From assembly GCF_947179165.1 (NCBI RefSeq), contig NC_077244.1, positions 14,872,449 to 14,936,448 of the forward strand: a stretch of DNA of 64,000 nucleotides, given 5' to 3'. The DNA is from Solanum dulcamara (taxonomy: Eukaryota > Streptophyta > Magnoliopsida > Solanales > Solanaceae). The position numbers and the translations under genes were made by a program. Of the stretch, positions 22,690 through 32,445 are shown piece by piece (the stretch's first letter is position 1; each line of letters opens with the position of its first letter). A model generated the notes under the pieces. It had not been told where the DNA came from. It was given only the letters and a program-made list of their open reading frames with translations, and ran no database searches.

Positions 22690-23462
22690 AAAAAAGAACT
22701 CTGATGACTAATTTGGAGTCCCATCCCGACACCCGACTCGGTATTCGACCTCGACATCCGATCTCGATACTTAACACCTGAATCAGACTTTTTTCCGAAC
22801 CAAGGCTTAACCCTGACTTTCGACCCATTTTTCGATCCAACACTTGTTTCAAGATCGATCCGAGACTCGACTTATGACTCGAGATCCGATCTCTATATTT
22901 AACTCTAGACCCGATTCAAAACTCGACCCCAACATCCGACCTCGACACTTGACACCTGACACTGACTTGGAACCGCACTTTTGACAACAACTCCCGACCT
23001 AGGACCCGATCGGAAATTCAAATCGGGACGACCCGACTTTCGACCTTAGATTCGACCCTGTACCCAACTTTTAAACTAGGATCTCACCCCACCCATCCCT
23101 AACATTCGACACGAGACCGACCTCGACTTCAAACTCCTGTTTTGGCCCGACTTTCGACTCGAGATCCTACCCCGATATCAGACCCCATATCTGACTTGCG
23201 AATCAGGATCTGACCCTAAATCTGACCTAGGACACAATTCCGACTTCCGACATAGGATCTGACTTCAACTTTTGATTCGAGACCGGACTTTTGAATCATG
23301 AACTGACCACGAGATTCGAAACCCGACTTTGACAGCCTATACAAAAGCCCACCTGTCACCTAACTCGGGATCCAACTTTGACACCCCAAAATTTTACCTC
23401 AATTTTTCACTCAGGATCCGACACTCGAATTGAGATCCAAACCCAGTCCGATCCAGGATCAA
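22690..23462. repeat. Degenerate short-period CGACYY repeat field
   Basis: About 770 bp made of irregular variants of CCGACTTTCGACC, CCTCGACATCCGA and GAGATCCGA. The phrase (C)GAC or (C)GATC recurs every 8-15 bases without a fixed period. No protein frame survives. It resembles a decayed satellite. Confidence 0.75.
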
Positions 23463-23464
23463 AG

Positions 23465-23536
23465 AATTGGGGTCTCGAGTCATCTTGAATTTAGGAGAAT
23501 TGGGGTCTCGAGTCATCTTGAATTTAGGAAAAAAGG
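23465..23536. repeat. Tandem duplication of about 34 bp
   Basis: The phrase AGAATTGGGGTCTCGAGTCA with its continuation CTTGAATTTAGG is present twice in tandem. Confidence 0.85.
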
Positions 23537-24065
23537 TTAATGACGTAAGGTTGTATATCATTAAATTGTTGGTTGAACATTGTCTTTATTGAAAGACTCT
23601 ATAATAGAAAGAATTATCATTTACTATTTTTCTATAATAGACCAAATTATCATTTACTATTTTCTTTAAGTAACTGTTATTTAATTATTATGCAAATATG
23701 TAGGACTTTGAAAATAATTAAAGTTATAGCTATTAAATATTTACTCATTAAGGATATAAAAGTCATTCAATAATTAATGGATATTTTGGTCGACCAATAT
23801 TATTAAACGTATGGAAATTCTTTACTCATAGTTTACTTGAAATAGATTTAATGTTAAGCTCCTAGTATTAATAGGATAATGTATCCTACAATAAACTTAG
23901 TCCTAATAGAAATATATTTTGTTTAGTCCTAATATAAAATTACATTTATACCCATTAGTAATTTTTTAGATAGAGAAAATATTAACTTAAAAGGGCAAAT
24001 AAGTAAATCATCTTTTGGTGGATATTTTGGTCAATCAACATTTATATTCGTATTGTTATAATAAC
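23537..24065. other. AT-rich DNA, no gene
   Basis: Nothing coding. TTTACTATTTTTCTATAATAG-like phrases recur near 23580-23670. Confidence 0.5.
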
Positions 24066-24095
24066 TAGTCTAGTGTACGTGTTTTGCACATGTGT
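24066..24095 (-). mobile_element. Helitron-like 3' terminus 3 (diverged)
   Basis: On the minus strand: a weak hairpin (ATGTGC-AAAA-CACGT), then GTACACTAGACTAG and T. Two overlapping CTAG candidates are present. It is a more diverged version of the terminus at 22640. Confidence 0.4.
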
Positions 24096-25069
24096 ATCAC
24101 GTCAATTAATAAAACTAAATATAAAAAGAATAAAATTATTAAAACATATCAATTGGAGTTAAAATAAATCTTATATATTTAAATGATATAAATAAATATT
24201 TTATTGTCTATTGGGTCTCACCTGATATTTTGATAAATAATTTGTTGATTTATGTTCTTTTTCGTTGCTTTGATTGTTTTATCATATCCAAAAAAGAAAA
24301 TAATTAATAAAATTAAATGTTAATCGATTTAAAATTCTTAAATATTAGGACAACCAATATTGTTTAGGACAATAACTTGAGGTCTATATCTCTTGAAATA
24401 TTTGTTCTTCTGTCAAGACTCAACCCCGTAGGCCGTGACTGGGGTCCGACCTGGACCCCCCGTATACCTAGCTATCAACTATGGTAAAATTGAACTGTAA
24501 ATAAAGCAATATTATGTAACAAAGCCCCACTGGGCGATAACATTTTTGTAAACCTGTAGCCCTTTTCGTTTGTATCAGAACATGATAGGGCACACAAGCC
24601 GACAAGGCTGCCATAACATAACATCATATATCATGCACCATGTAGATCCATCTAAATCACACTGACATACACAACCCACATATACATGTCTGCAGACCTC
24701 TAAAAATATTAACGACAACACATGGTGGGACAGGGCCCCCGCCGTACCCCTGAATAGACAAAATAATTCTTATATATCAACGGTCAGTATCAAAAACTAG
24801 GCTCCGATACAATGGAGCCTCCTCCAGCTGAACTGAGCGGAATCCTAAGCTGACGGACTCCCAAAACCTATACCTGTACCTGCGGGCATGAAACGCAGCC
24901 CCCAGAAGAAAGGGGGTCAGTACGACATATGTACTGAGTATGTAAAATGTAACATAATACAACTGGAGGTATATCCAAAACAGAGAAGCAGGAGAACAAT
25001 TTATCAAATCATGAACATGTACCTGTACTCTGTGAATCATAAAAACATGCATGCTCAAATTTTCAATAT

Positions 25070-25250
25070 AGCCGGCCCCGTCAGGGGTCTAGTGAATCAT
25101 ATATATAGTATCAGTATCAGGCCCCGTGCCATCGTCACCTTATTACAACACATCATCATAGTATCAGTATCAGGCCCCAGGCCATCGTTACCTTATTACA
25201 ACTCATCATCATAATATCAGTATCAGGCCCCAGGCCATCATATATATACA
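25070..25250. repeat. Tandem repeat of about 58 bp, 3 copies
   Basis: The unit contains AGTATCAGTATCAGGCCCC, then GCCATCGT, then ACCTTATTACAAC and CATCATCAT. Three copies, the last shortened, lie inside the presumed solo LTR. Confidence 0.85.
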
Positions 25251-27307
25251 TACAAATGCCGGCCCTATAGCTAGGGACTCGGTGAACAATGCAGTGAATT
25301 GCACGAATCTGACAACCGGCCCGGGACTCGGAGAAAAAGTGTTACAGTATACACGAGTAGAGTAGTGAGAAACAAAACACAGTTTAAATCATTATCTGAG
25401 ACTCAACTATATAAGAGGACTAAGCTATTGTCTAAGAATTCGAGTAGCAGTATAGTCATTCTAGCTGCCCTCTAAATACCATTAGGGGCTACATTAATTA
25501 CATCTCGAGGTCCCTAGACCTATACCAAAGTAAGACTATTCACTTAAGAATTCCAAAGTACTCGTCTTCGAATAATTTTATGACTAGGAGCCTATACATT
25601 TGTTACCTCTTTAACATATAAAAGTTTCCAGGGAAAGTAGTTTAACTACTATAGAAGTTCAATATTCAGAAGTAATTAAGAGATGTTTAAGAATGGAGTT
25701 ACCTCGGAGTTCAGATCAAATTTAACTTACAACTAAAACAAGGACATACCCAAAAGAAGAAAGAGAATAAGCTCTATATAGTTTGTACTTTCCTTCAGGT
25801 GATCTTCATATACATATTTCGTACCTGGCCCTTCGTGGGGCTCGGTGAACCACTATGGAATCGTAATCTCATTTTTGTATCAAATACATCTCACTGGGAA
25901 TGAGAGATAGCTTCCCATACATTATATTTTGACACATTGAAGCCCTACTAGGCAATACTTAATCTTCACAGGAACTCTACTACTGAACAGTGGATAGGGG
26001 TTATGAGGCGTACTCGGAATTCTGGGAATGGAATTATCCTCTCACTTCATATACAATTCACTTAAGGCTAAACATTGCCAAAAGGAAAGAAAGATAGTTG
26101 TACGAACTTATACCAAAACATGCCAAGAGAAAGCTTTACATACCTCTTGGGAGTTACCCTTTATCTTGCTCGTTTCGTCGTCTTCTGAACCTATTCAATA
26201 TGAAAATAATACGAATATCAACTACTCTTAACTTTCCAGCATCTTAGGTTACGCCTTAATATTAATGGAATCTATTTCCGTAGTCGTTTCCTCTACTAAT
26301 TCTTTAGTTTGTTAAGGCGTTAACAAAAATTGGGCAGCACCTTCCCTATAATGTGCCCTATCCAAATTTCCAATTAGGTCCCTAAGACCTACAGCCAACC
26401 AACAACAACAACCTGCAGCAATTCACACCAACAATATACAACATAACTCCAAATGACTCATTCAAAAAGACGATATCAAAATAGGGTGTCTAGTCTTTAT
26501 TCTATAACGCCTTTCATTATACGACACGAGGGGTCATGTGGCTGAAACCAGAAGAATCCACACCCCTTTATAACGCATTTAGGCCCTGCAACAACACATT
26601 ACACCCCTGCAGCAACAACTCACAAGAACGACACTTTATTTCGACGACAATTCACTTCTAGCGACTCCAATTTAGTTTATGCCGAACGTCAAGTGTTCCA
26701 ATGATATTTACACACTTCCATACACCTATAGGACGTGTAAAATGCTCCATAACAACACCATAAATCTCAAATTTAAAGAAGAAACCTTACCTTACCCGAA
26801 ATTGGCCACAACTCGCCAAAACTACATCTCGGAAACTCCTTGATGTGCTGAAATGGGGCGGACTGTTTGTGCCACCTCTCCGCTGCCCCAAATTGAAATT
26901 TTTGGTTATAAAATACTATTATATAACCGTGGAACACCTCAAATAATTAATTCACGGAACGAAACTCGGAGGCTTACCTTGGCAGCCCCTAAACCCGTAG
27001 CCCTCCTTATTTGTTCTTCAAGTTTTTCCTTCAACTTTCTTTCAAGTTTCTAAGCGTAAGGTTAAAGAAATGACGCCTTAGTCATCATCATATACATATA
27101 TATACATATATACATCACCACATGCTTGAAGAACACCGTAGCTAATTAATTCACGGAGGAAAAATCGAAGAACTCACCTTTAATTCTTCAAAAACGTGGC
27201 TGCCTTGTTCCTTTTGGTTCTTCATGTTTTTCCTCTTATTTGGCTGATGTTTTTGGATGAAAAATGAGTTAAGAGTCAGCCAACATGTATATATACACCT
27301 CCTTAGG

Positions 27308-27480
27308 AGGTGACACGTGGCAGCCTGCTAGGGTGACACGTGGCAGCCTGCTAGGGTGCCACCTCGTCCAAGCTTCCAACACAAAACTGCCACGTGGCAG
27401 CGTGGGTCCATCCCAAGTAGGTGAGTCACCTGCTTGCTTGTCACCTGCCTGCTTGTCACCTGCTTGCTTCACTTTCGTAA
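27308..27480. repeat. CACGTG and CACCTGCTTG short tandem repeats
   Basis: GTGACACGTGGCAGCCTGCT is present twice with a related third copy, followed by three copies of TGTCACCTGCTTGCT-like units. The CACGTG hexamers are G-box cores. Confidence 0.8.
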
Positions 27481-28037
27481 GTTCGAAAACTAGTTTTTGC
27501 TCCCTCTCGTAGATTCGTAATCTCGTCTTATTTTAAGAGCCTATGTAACCCATGCTACCCAAGCTTGGTACGTACTCCAATAGCTTAAGTATGTAAGACT
27601 TCCAAGTTAGTAACACTTTTCTTGGCAGAAATTCCAAGATTCAAAGGGCATCTAAAATACAGAGAAAAGGGGGTTGTTTCTTAAATCGTCACTTAATTAC
27701 TGGATGGCGTGGATGAATTTCACCTCTATGTCATGTGTCCAGGCTTCAGAACTGCTGCTTAGTGTTAAGGCTAAGGCTTGTAGCCTTGTACTGTGTGCGT
27801 TTACTCATTTGATAGGCCTTGTACAGTGGGGAAATCAAAAACAGGATTCTTCAGGACACATAGTTTTTAATTAATTTTAAAATCTTTAATATTTAGTGTC
27901 TGATATTACTTGTTTTTTACACTTCAATTATCGTGTTATTTTGTTATAGTTATGTTTCTTGTTCAACATGTTCCAACATATTCTTTATAGTATTTTGGCA
28001 TAACTTTTTTACTCCTATTAATTATATTTTCTTAAGC

Positions 28038-28156
28038 TAAGGGTCTATCAGAAACATTTTGTCTACATTCCAAAGTAGGGTAAGGTATGTACAATCTATC
28101 CTTTGCAAATATCACATTTGAGATTATATTGGATATGTTATTGTATAATAATCTAA
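28038..28156 (+). mobile_element. TS-type SINE remnant (3' body)
   Basis: GGGTCTATCAGAAACA, then CCAAAGTAGGGTAAGGTATG, TACAATCTATCC, CATTTGAGATT and ATTGGATATGTTATTGT are diverged versions of the body and TTG-ended tail of the Solanaceae TS SINE. The tRNA-related head is not recognisable. Many C-to-T type differences. Confidence 0.65.
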
Positions 28157-28595
28157 TATAAAATTATTTTTAAATGATAAAGTCAATCAAGATTCATATT
28201 AGGATTTCATAGTTTTATTAATACAGTGTAGTTCCAATGAAGATGAATAAGAAAAATTGAACAAAGTGAATAAATTAAGAACACTCAATTAATTGAAGAA
28301 AAACTTAAAGTATTTGTGCGTGTCTATTGTTTGTTCTTTTTAGGATTTTGTAACTAAAAATAAGAAAGGATCAACGTTAGTAGTGCAAAAATGAATTTAA
28401 ATCCCTCAATTTTTTTCTTGTACACATTTGCAGTGAGTTAAATTATTTTGATGAAGACTTAGTTTAATAAATATATATATGCAATAAGTTAATAAAAAAA
28501 AGAAAAAATTATCTAAATACACAACTTATTTTATTTTATTTTATTCTCTATCATTTAAAAAAACTACAAATTTTCCTACTCTTTCCTATTCTCTA

Positions 28596-28702
28596 ATACA
28601 TCATTTTACGTGATGTATCTGTCGAATACATTATTTACGTGGTGTATCAGGACATCGGATACATCACTTTACGCGATGAATCGCTCAGATACATCACTTA
28701 AA
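28596..28702. repeat. Array of four palindromes (ATACATCA...TGATGTAT)
   Basis: Four consecutive units of about 23-25 bp, each an inverted repeat: ATACATCA-TTTTACG-TGATGTAT first and ATACATCACTT-AAGTGATGTAT last, with two diverged units between. Arms 8-11 bp, units spaced by TCTGTCG, CAGGACATCGG and GCTCAG. Very regular for AT-rich DNA. Confidence 0.85.
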
Positions 28703-29809
28703 GTGATGTATTAGGACGTACGTGAAGTACCCGAATTCCACCAAAAAGAAGAGATTTCGGATAATTTTTAAAAGAATAGGGATAGAGTGTAATTGGGAAG
28801 AATCACTATAGAATTTAGGTAAAATTTAAATTAATTTATTTCAAAGTATTAAATGTTAGAATTTTTAATATAGTTCAAATAAAAAAAAATTTAAAAGATA
28901 AATTTTTAATCAATTTTAAAATACTAAATATTTTAGGAATTTTTATATCATAGAATAAGTCTTCTGTTATATAACTGTCCAAATAATTTTAGTTCTAATT
29001 TTTGAATCCTAAACCTACTATATGTTTCCTTTAATTTACTTAGTGCGGCATTATCATATTAATAATTGAATTAGTTGTCTAGTTTTTTGAATCATTGAAT
29101 CCTTATTAATTATTTAGTTCTAAATCTAGTACGTTACACAATGTTACATTAGTTTTATTCTTTATATTTAAAAGAGTCCTAAACCTAATATGAATTTTAA
29201 ACCTAAAATTAAACAAAGAAAAAATGTACTTAATTAAAAGGGGAAGAAATTATTAGTGTTTACAATTATAAATTTATCCAACTAAAATAAATTAATAATA
29301 ATTTGAGAATATAATTTATATTATAGTCCATATTTAATATTATTGAAATAATGATATAATAATTGAAGAAAAATGGTGAAAAGTCGATTTGTCTAAGAAA
29401 AGTTTTTTAGTAAAAGGTAAAAAATTCAAATAATATTATTAAGATATTCTTTTTAATATAGTATAGATATAGATAGATATAGAATGATGATGATGATATG
29501 ATATTGACGACAACTTGTTGAGCCACAAATCTATTGCCTAGGAATGCAAAAATGTGCTGCCACAGTGCTATAAGATTGAAAATATGAATGCAGCTTCCTA
29601 TTTCTATCATGTTAATTACTTTATCCTTAAAACATTGGGACCCAACAACACTTTTGATCAGAATTTAACAACTTTCCCCAGTAGATTATTTCCAAAAAGA
29701 CCTACACTAGTTGACTCACTTTCGTTAATACATCATTACATAGATCTTCTTTGATCATTGCCTTGCATTATCAAAAAAAAAAAAAAGAACTTGCATGTCA
29801 TATATAGTT

Positions 29810-31270
29810 ATGGCCAGAATTTGCAATTTCCTCTTTGCTTTTGCGATTTTCATTTTGCTCCATCCCCATACTTCACATGCTATTGTTCCTAATGTTAGCA
29901 CTGATGAAGCTGCTCTTCTTGCAATGAAATCACAAGTTTCTTCTCATCCTAACAACATCTTAAAAAGCAACTGGTCTTCCTCGAGCCCGGTTTGCAGCTG
30001 GATTGGAGTCACTTGCAGCTCCCGCCACCATCGAGTCACTGCTTTAAACATTTCTAACATGCAAAGTCATGGTACCATTCCTCCACACCTTTGAAACCTC
30101 TCATTTCTCATCTCCCCTCAACATCAGTAACAACACTTTCCATGGAGATTTTCTGGAAGAGTTGGCTCATCTGCAGAGGTTGAAAGTGATTCATGTCATA
30201 AGCAATAACTTCACCGGAGCCATTCCATCATTTTTAAGTTTGTTACCAAACCTACGTTTTATGTACCTCTGGAGCAACCAATTTTCAGGGAAAATTCCAT
30301 TTTCCCTTTCCAATATAACAAAGCTTGAAGTGTTGGGCTTGCAGAAAATTTTTCTTGAGGGAGAGATCCCTCGAGAAATTAGTGATCTTTGTTACTTGAC
30401 TGTCCTAGATATGCAATTTAATCAACTTACTGGCTCTATACCACCATCAATCTTCAATATTACGACGATGCAAATCATTGCTCTTACCGATAACAATCTT
30501 ACTGGAAAGCTTCCAATAACTATATGTGATCATCTTCCAAACTTGGAAAGGCTTTACCTCTCAATGAACTCCCTAGATGGAGTTATTCCACCAAACCTGG
30601 AGAAATGCAGAAAGCTACAAGTCTTGTTATTAGTTGAAAATGAGTTTTCTGGAACCAAGAGAGCTAGCCAACATAACAACTCTTGAAAAAATAGATCTTA
30701 GAGGACAACACTTGGAAGGTAGTATGATATTTCCTTACAATAACATTGAAAATTGTCATTCTTTTCTCTCTTCCACCAAATTAAACTGGTATCTCATGTA
30801 TTTCCCAAAATTTACAGGATAGATACCAGTGGAGCTGGGTAATCTTAAGAAACTACAGCAGCTAATTTTTTCACAGAATGAGTTGACTGGTTCTGTCCCT
30901 GAAGCATTTTCAACATATTATCACTGCAGTACCTATATCTTACACAAAACAAACTTTCAGGTACTCTACCTTTATATATTTAGGCCGTGGAACGACCATC
31001 CTAGAAAAACTTCTTTGTGGAGGAAATAATCTGGGTGGCTTAATCTCTTCTTCAATCTCAAATTCTTCAAGACTCAGAGTGATTGATCTTTCAGTCAACA
31101 GTTTCACTGGTCAAATTCCTGAATCACTCGATAACTTAGAATACCTCGAGGATCTAAACTTGAGCGAGAATAATCTTTTCAGTGATTCAACATTCAGCTT
31201 CCTTGCATCATTGACAAACTGTACAAATCTAAGAGTACTATGGTTTGGTGATAATCAGTTGGATGGTGTT
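29810..31270 (+). pseudogene. LRR receptor-like kinase pseudogene 2 (5' part)
   Basis: The N-terminal half of an LRR-XII receptor kinase. From the ATG at 29810 (another in frame at 29795) there is a signal peptide (LFAFAIFILLHP), then an LRR N-terminal cap with VCSWIGVTC, then LRRs from about 30040 with repeats such as NQFSGKIP, NQLTGSIP and NSFTGQIP. Breaks include an in-frame TGA at about 30092, a shift near 30115, a shift near 30655, a TAG at 30820 and further shifts at 30900-31080. The reading resumes at 31079 (DLSVNSFTGQIPESL) and stops inside an LRR (DNQLDG) where the Tat retrotransposon begins. No transmembrane or kinase part is found on the far side. It is the same receptor class as pseudogene 1, but the two retained parts do not overlap. 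Confidence 0.9.
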
Positions 31271-31497
31271 TGTAATCATTTACAATTTATTAAATATAAA
31301 TTTGTAGAATGGTTCAATTTATATTAAATTCAAGATATATTAGTCCAAATAAATATTTTGGATTAATAAAATTGAGTCAATTATTTAAGTCCAATAAATG
31401 TGGATTTAATTAAAAAAACTAAATCCATTGATTTGGGCTATAAAGATGACTCCACTTTGTTAAGCCCAATATCATCTCATCCTAGAGGCCCATTTTT

Positions 31498-31787
31498 ATG
31501 CCACATATCAAAGTTATGTGGCAATCCAAGTCAAATTAAATAAGCCACTAGAATTATGCCATGTGCCAAAGTTAGGTGGCAATCCAAGTCAAATTAAATA
31601 AGCCACTAGAATTATGCCATGTGCCAAAGTTAGGTGACAATCCAAGTCAAATTAAATAAGCCACAAAAATCATGCCACGTGTCAAAGTTAGGTGACAATC
31701 CAGGTCAAATTAAATAAACCACTAAAATCATGTCACATGTCAAAGTTATGTGGCAATCTAAGTCAAATTAAATGAGCCACTAGAATA
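31498..31787. repeat. Five 58-bp hairpin repeats in the 5' LTR
   Basis: Five head-to-tail 58-base units each starting ATGCCAC or ATGCCATG, plus a partial sixth. In the first unit TGCCACATA and TATGTGGCA form a 9-bp stem; others keep parts of it. Two units and the partial copy contain CACGTG, a G-box core. The same array lies at 45745-46034 in the 3' LTR. Confidence 0.9.
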
Positions 31788-31906
31788 ATGCCACGTGTCT
31801 ATGTGACATGTTCTGACCAATCAAATTAAAACTCTTCAACAAAGAAATCTGATTGGTCAGTTCAAACCAACCAATCAAATCACACCCTCATACCACTCCC
31901 TACAAC

Positions 31907-31915
31907 TATAAATAG
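31907..31915 (+). promoter_or_regulatory. TATA box, Tat 5' LTR
   Basis: TATAAATAG, a strong plant TATA box. Upstream lie CCAAT boxes (ACCAATCAAA at about 31815 and 31869). Transcription should begin about 30 bases downstream, near 31940. Present identically at 46154-46162 in the 3' LTR. Confidence 0.8.
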
Positions 31916-32373
31916 GGGTCCTCATTATTCTGAAAGGGTTTTTTTTTGGAAGAACAAGAAGCAAGAAGAGAGCTCGTGGATCAAAGACCGCAAATTCTCT
32001 ACAAAGCTACAAAGTTCAAGCAATCAAATTCAAGCTCAAGTTCAAGATCAAGAACGAAGACAAATATCAAAAACTTTGAGATCAAGTTACTTGTTCATAT
32101 TTATCGTTCGTCATAACCATACAAGTATTCGTGACGAATAATTCAAATCCAAATTCGAAGACGTAGATTCAAGATCAAGCTATTCAAGCCCTTGACTCTA
32201 AATCAAATTCAAATTCAAGTTCAACGTGTTTCATATTATTTGAAGAATCAGAGGATTATTGTAGAGATTGTAACCGCATTACATTTTGAAATCAAATACT
32301 ACACTTTGTTACTCCAATTTTCTGGTCTTGATTATTTATTTTTCTCGGCTCGAAAATTTGTTGTTTACAAATT

Positions 32374-32391
32374 TTGGCACGCCTAGTGGGA
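32374..32391 (+). other. Probable primer binding site
   Basis: TTGGCACGCCTAGTGGG lies just after the 5' LTR, where the tRNA primer of reverse transcription anneals. I do not assign the tRNA species. Confidence 0.6.
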
Positions 32392-32445
32392 CAATCTCTA
32401 CCTCTCATCTCTTCACATCGATCATCAAACTTCAAGAACACTTAA

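Larger units (their letters stand above)
24411..27615 (-). mobile_element. Probable solo LTR (gypsy-type), about 3.2 kb
   Basis: Starts TGTCAAGACTCAACCCCGTA, a phrase typical of the reverse-strand end of long Solanaceae gypsy LTRs, and most likely ends at TTAGTAACA. It lacks any gag or pol frame. It contains GGACTCGG phrases, internal tandem repeats (25070-25260) and GACACGTGGCAGCCTGCTAG repeats (27310-27360). The flanking pentamers (TCTTC and CTTTT) do not match, so the borders are not confirmed. Confidence 0.5.
27616..29794. other. Intergenic DNA upstream of pseudogene 2
   Basis: No supported gene. Holds a TS SINE remnant (28038-28156) and the palindrome array (28596-28702). The region 27680-27880 is less AT-rich and may be a decayed gene fragment with no recognised homology. 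28160-28590 and 28710-29794 are AT-rich and show nothing else. Confidence 0.5.
31271..32369 (+). repeat. 5' LTR of the Tat element
   Basis: Starts TGTAATCATTTACA and ends TTGTTTACA, giving TG...CA. Matches 45518-46611. Contains five 58-bp hairpin units, CCAAT boxes and a TATA box. Confidence 0.9.

Noticed and set aside
27285..27512. 75-residue frame with SPACLSPACL repeats
   Set aside because: Caused by the CACCTGCTTG tandem repeats inside the solo LTR; not a gene.
28596..28702. Rho-independent-type terminators
   Set aside because: The palindromes lack a following T run and the genome is a plant nucleus, where such terminators are not used.
4690..31270. Pseudogenes 1 and 2 as two halves of one gene split by insertions
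   Set aside because: The order on the plus strand is wrong (the 3' half lies upstream of the 5' half) and part of the LRR region is in neither piece; they are separate paralogues or a rearranged cluster.
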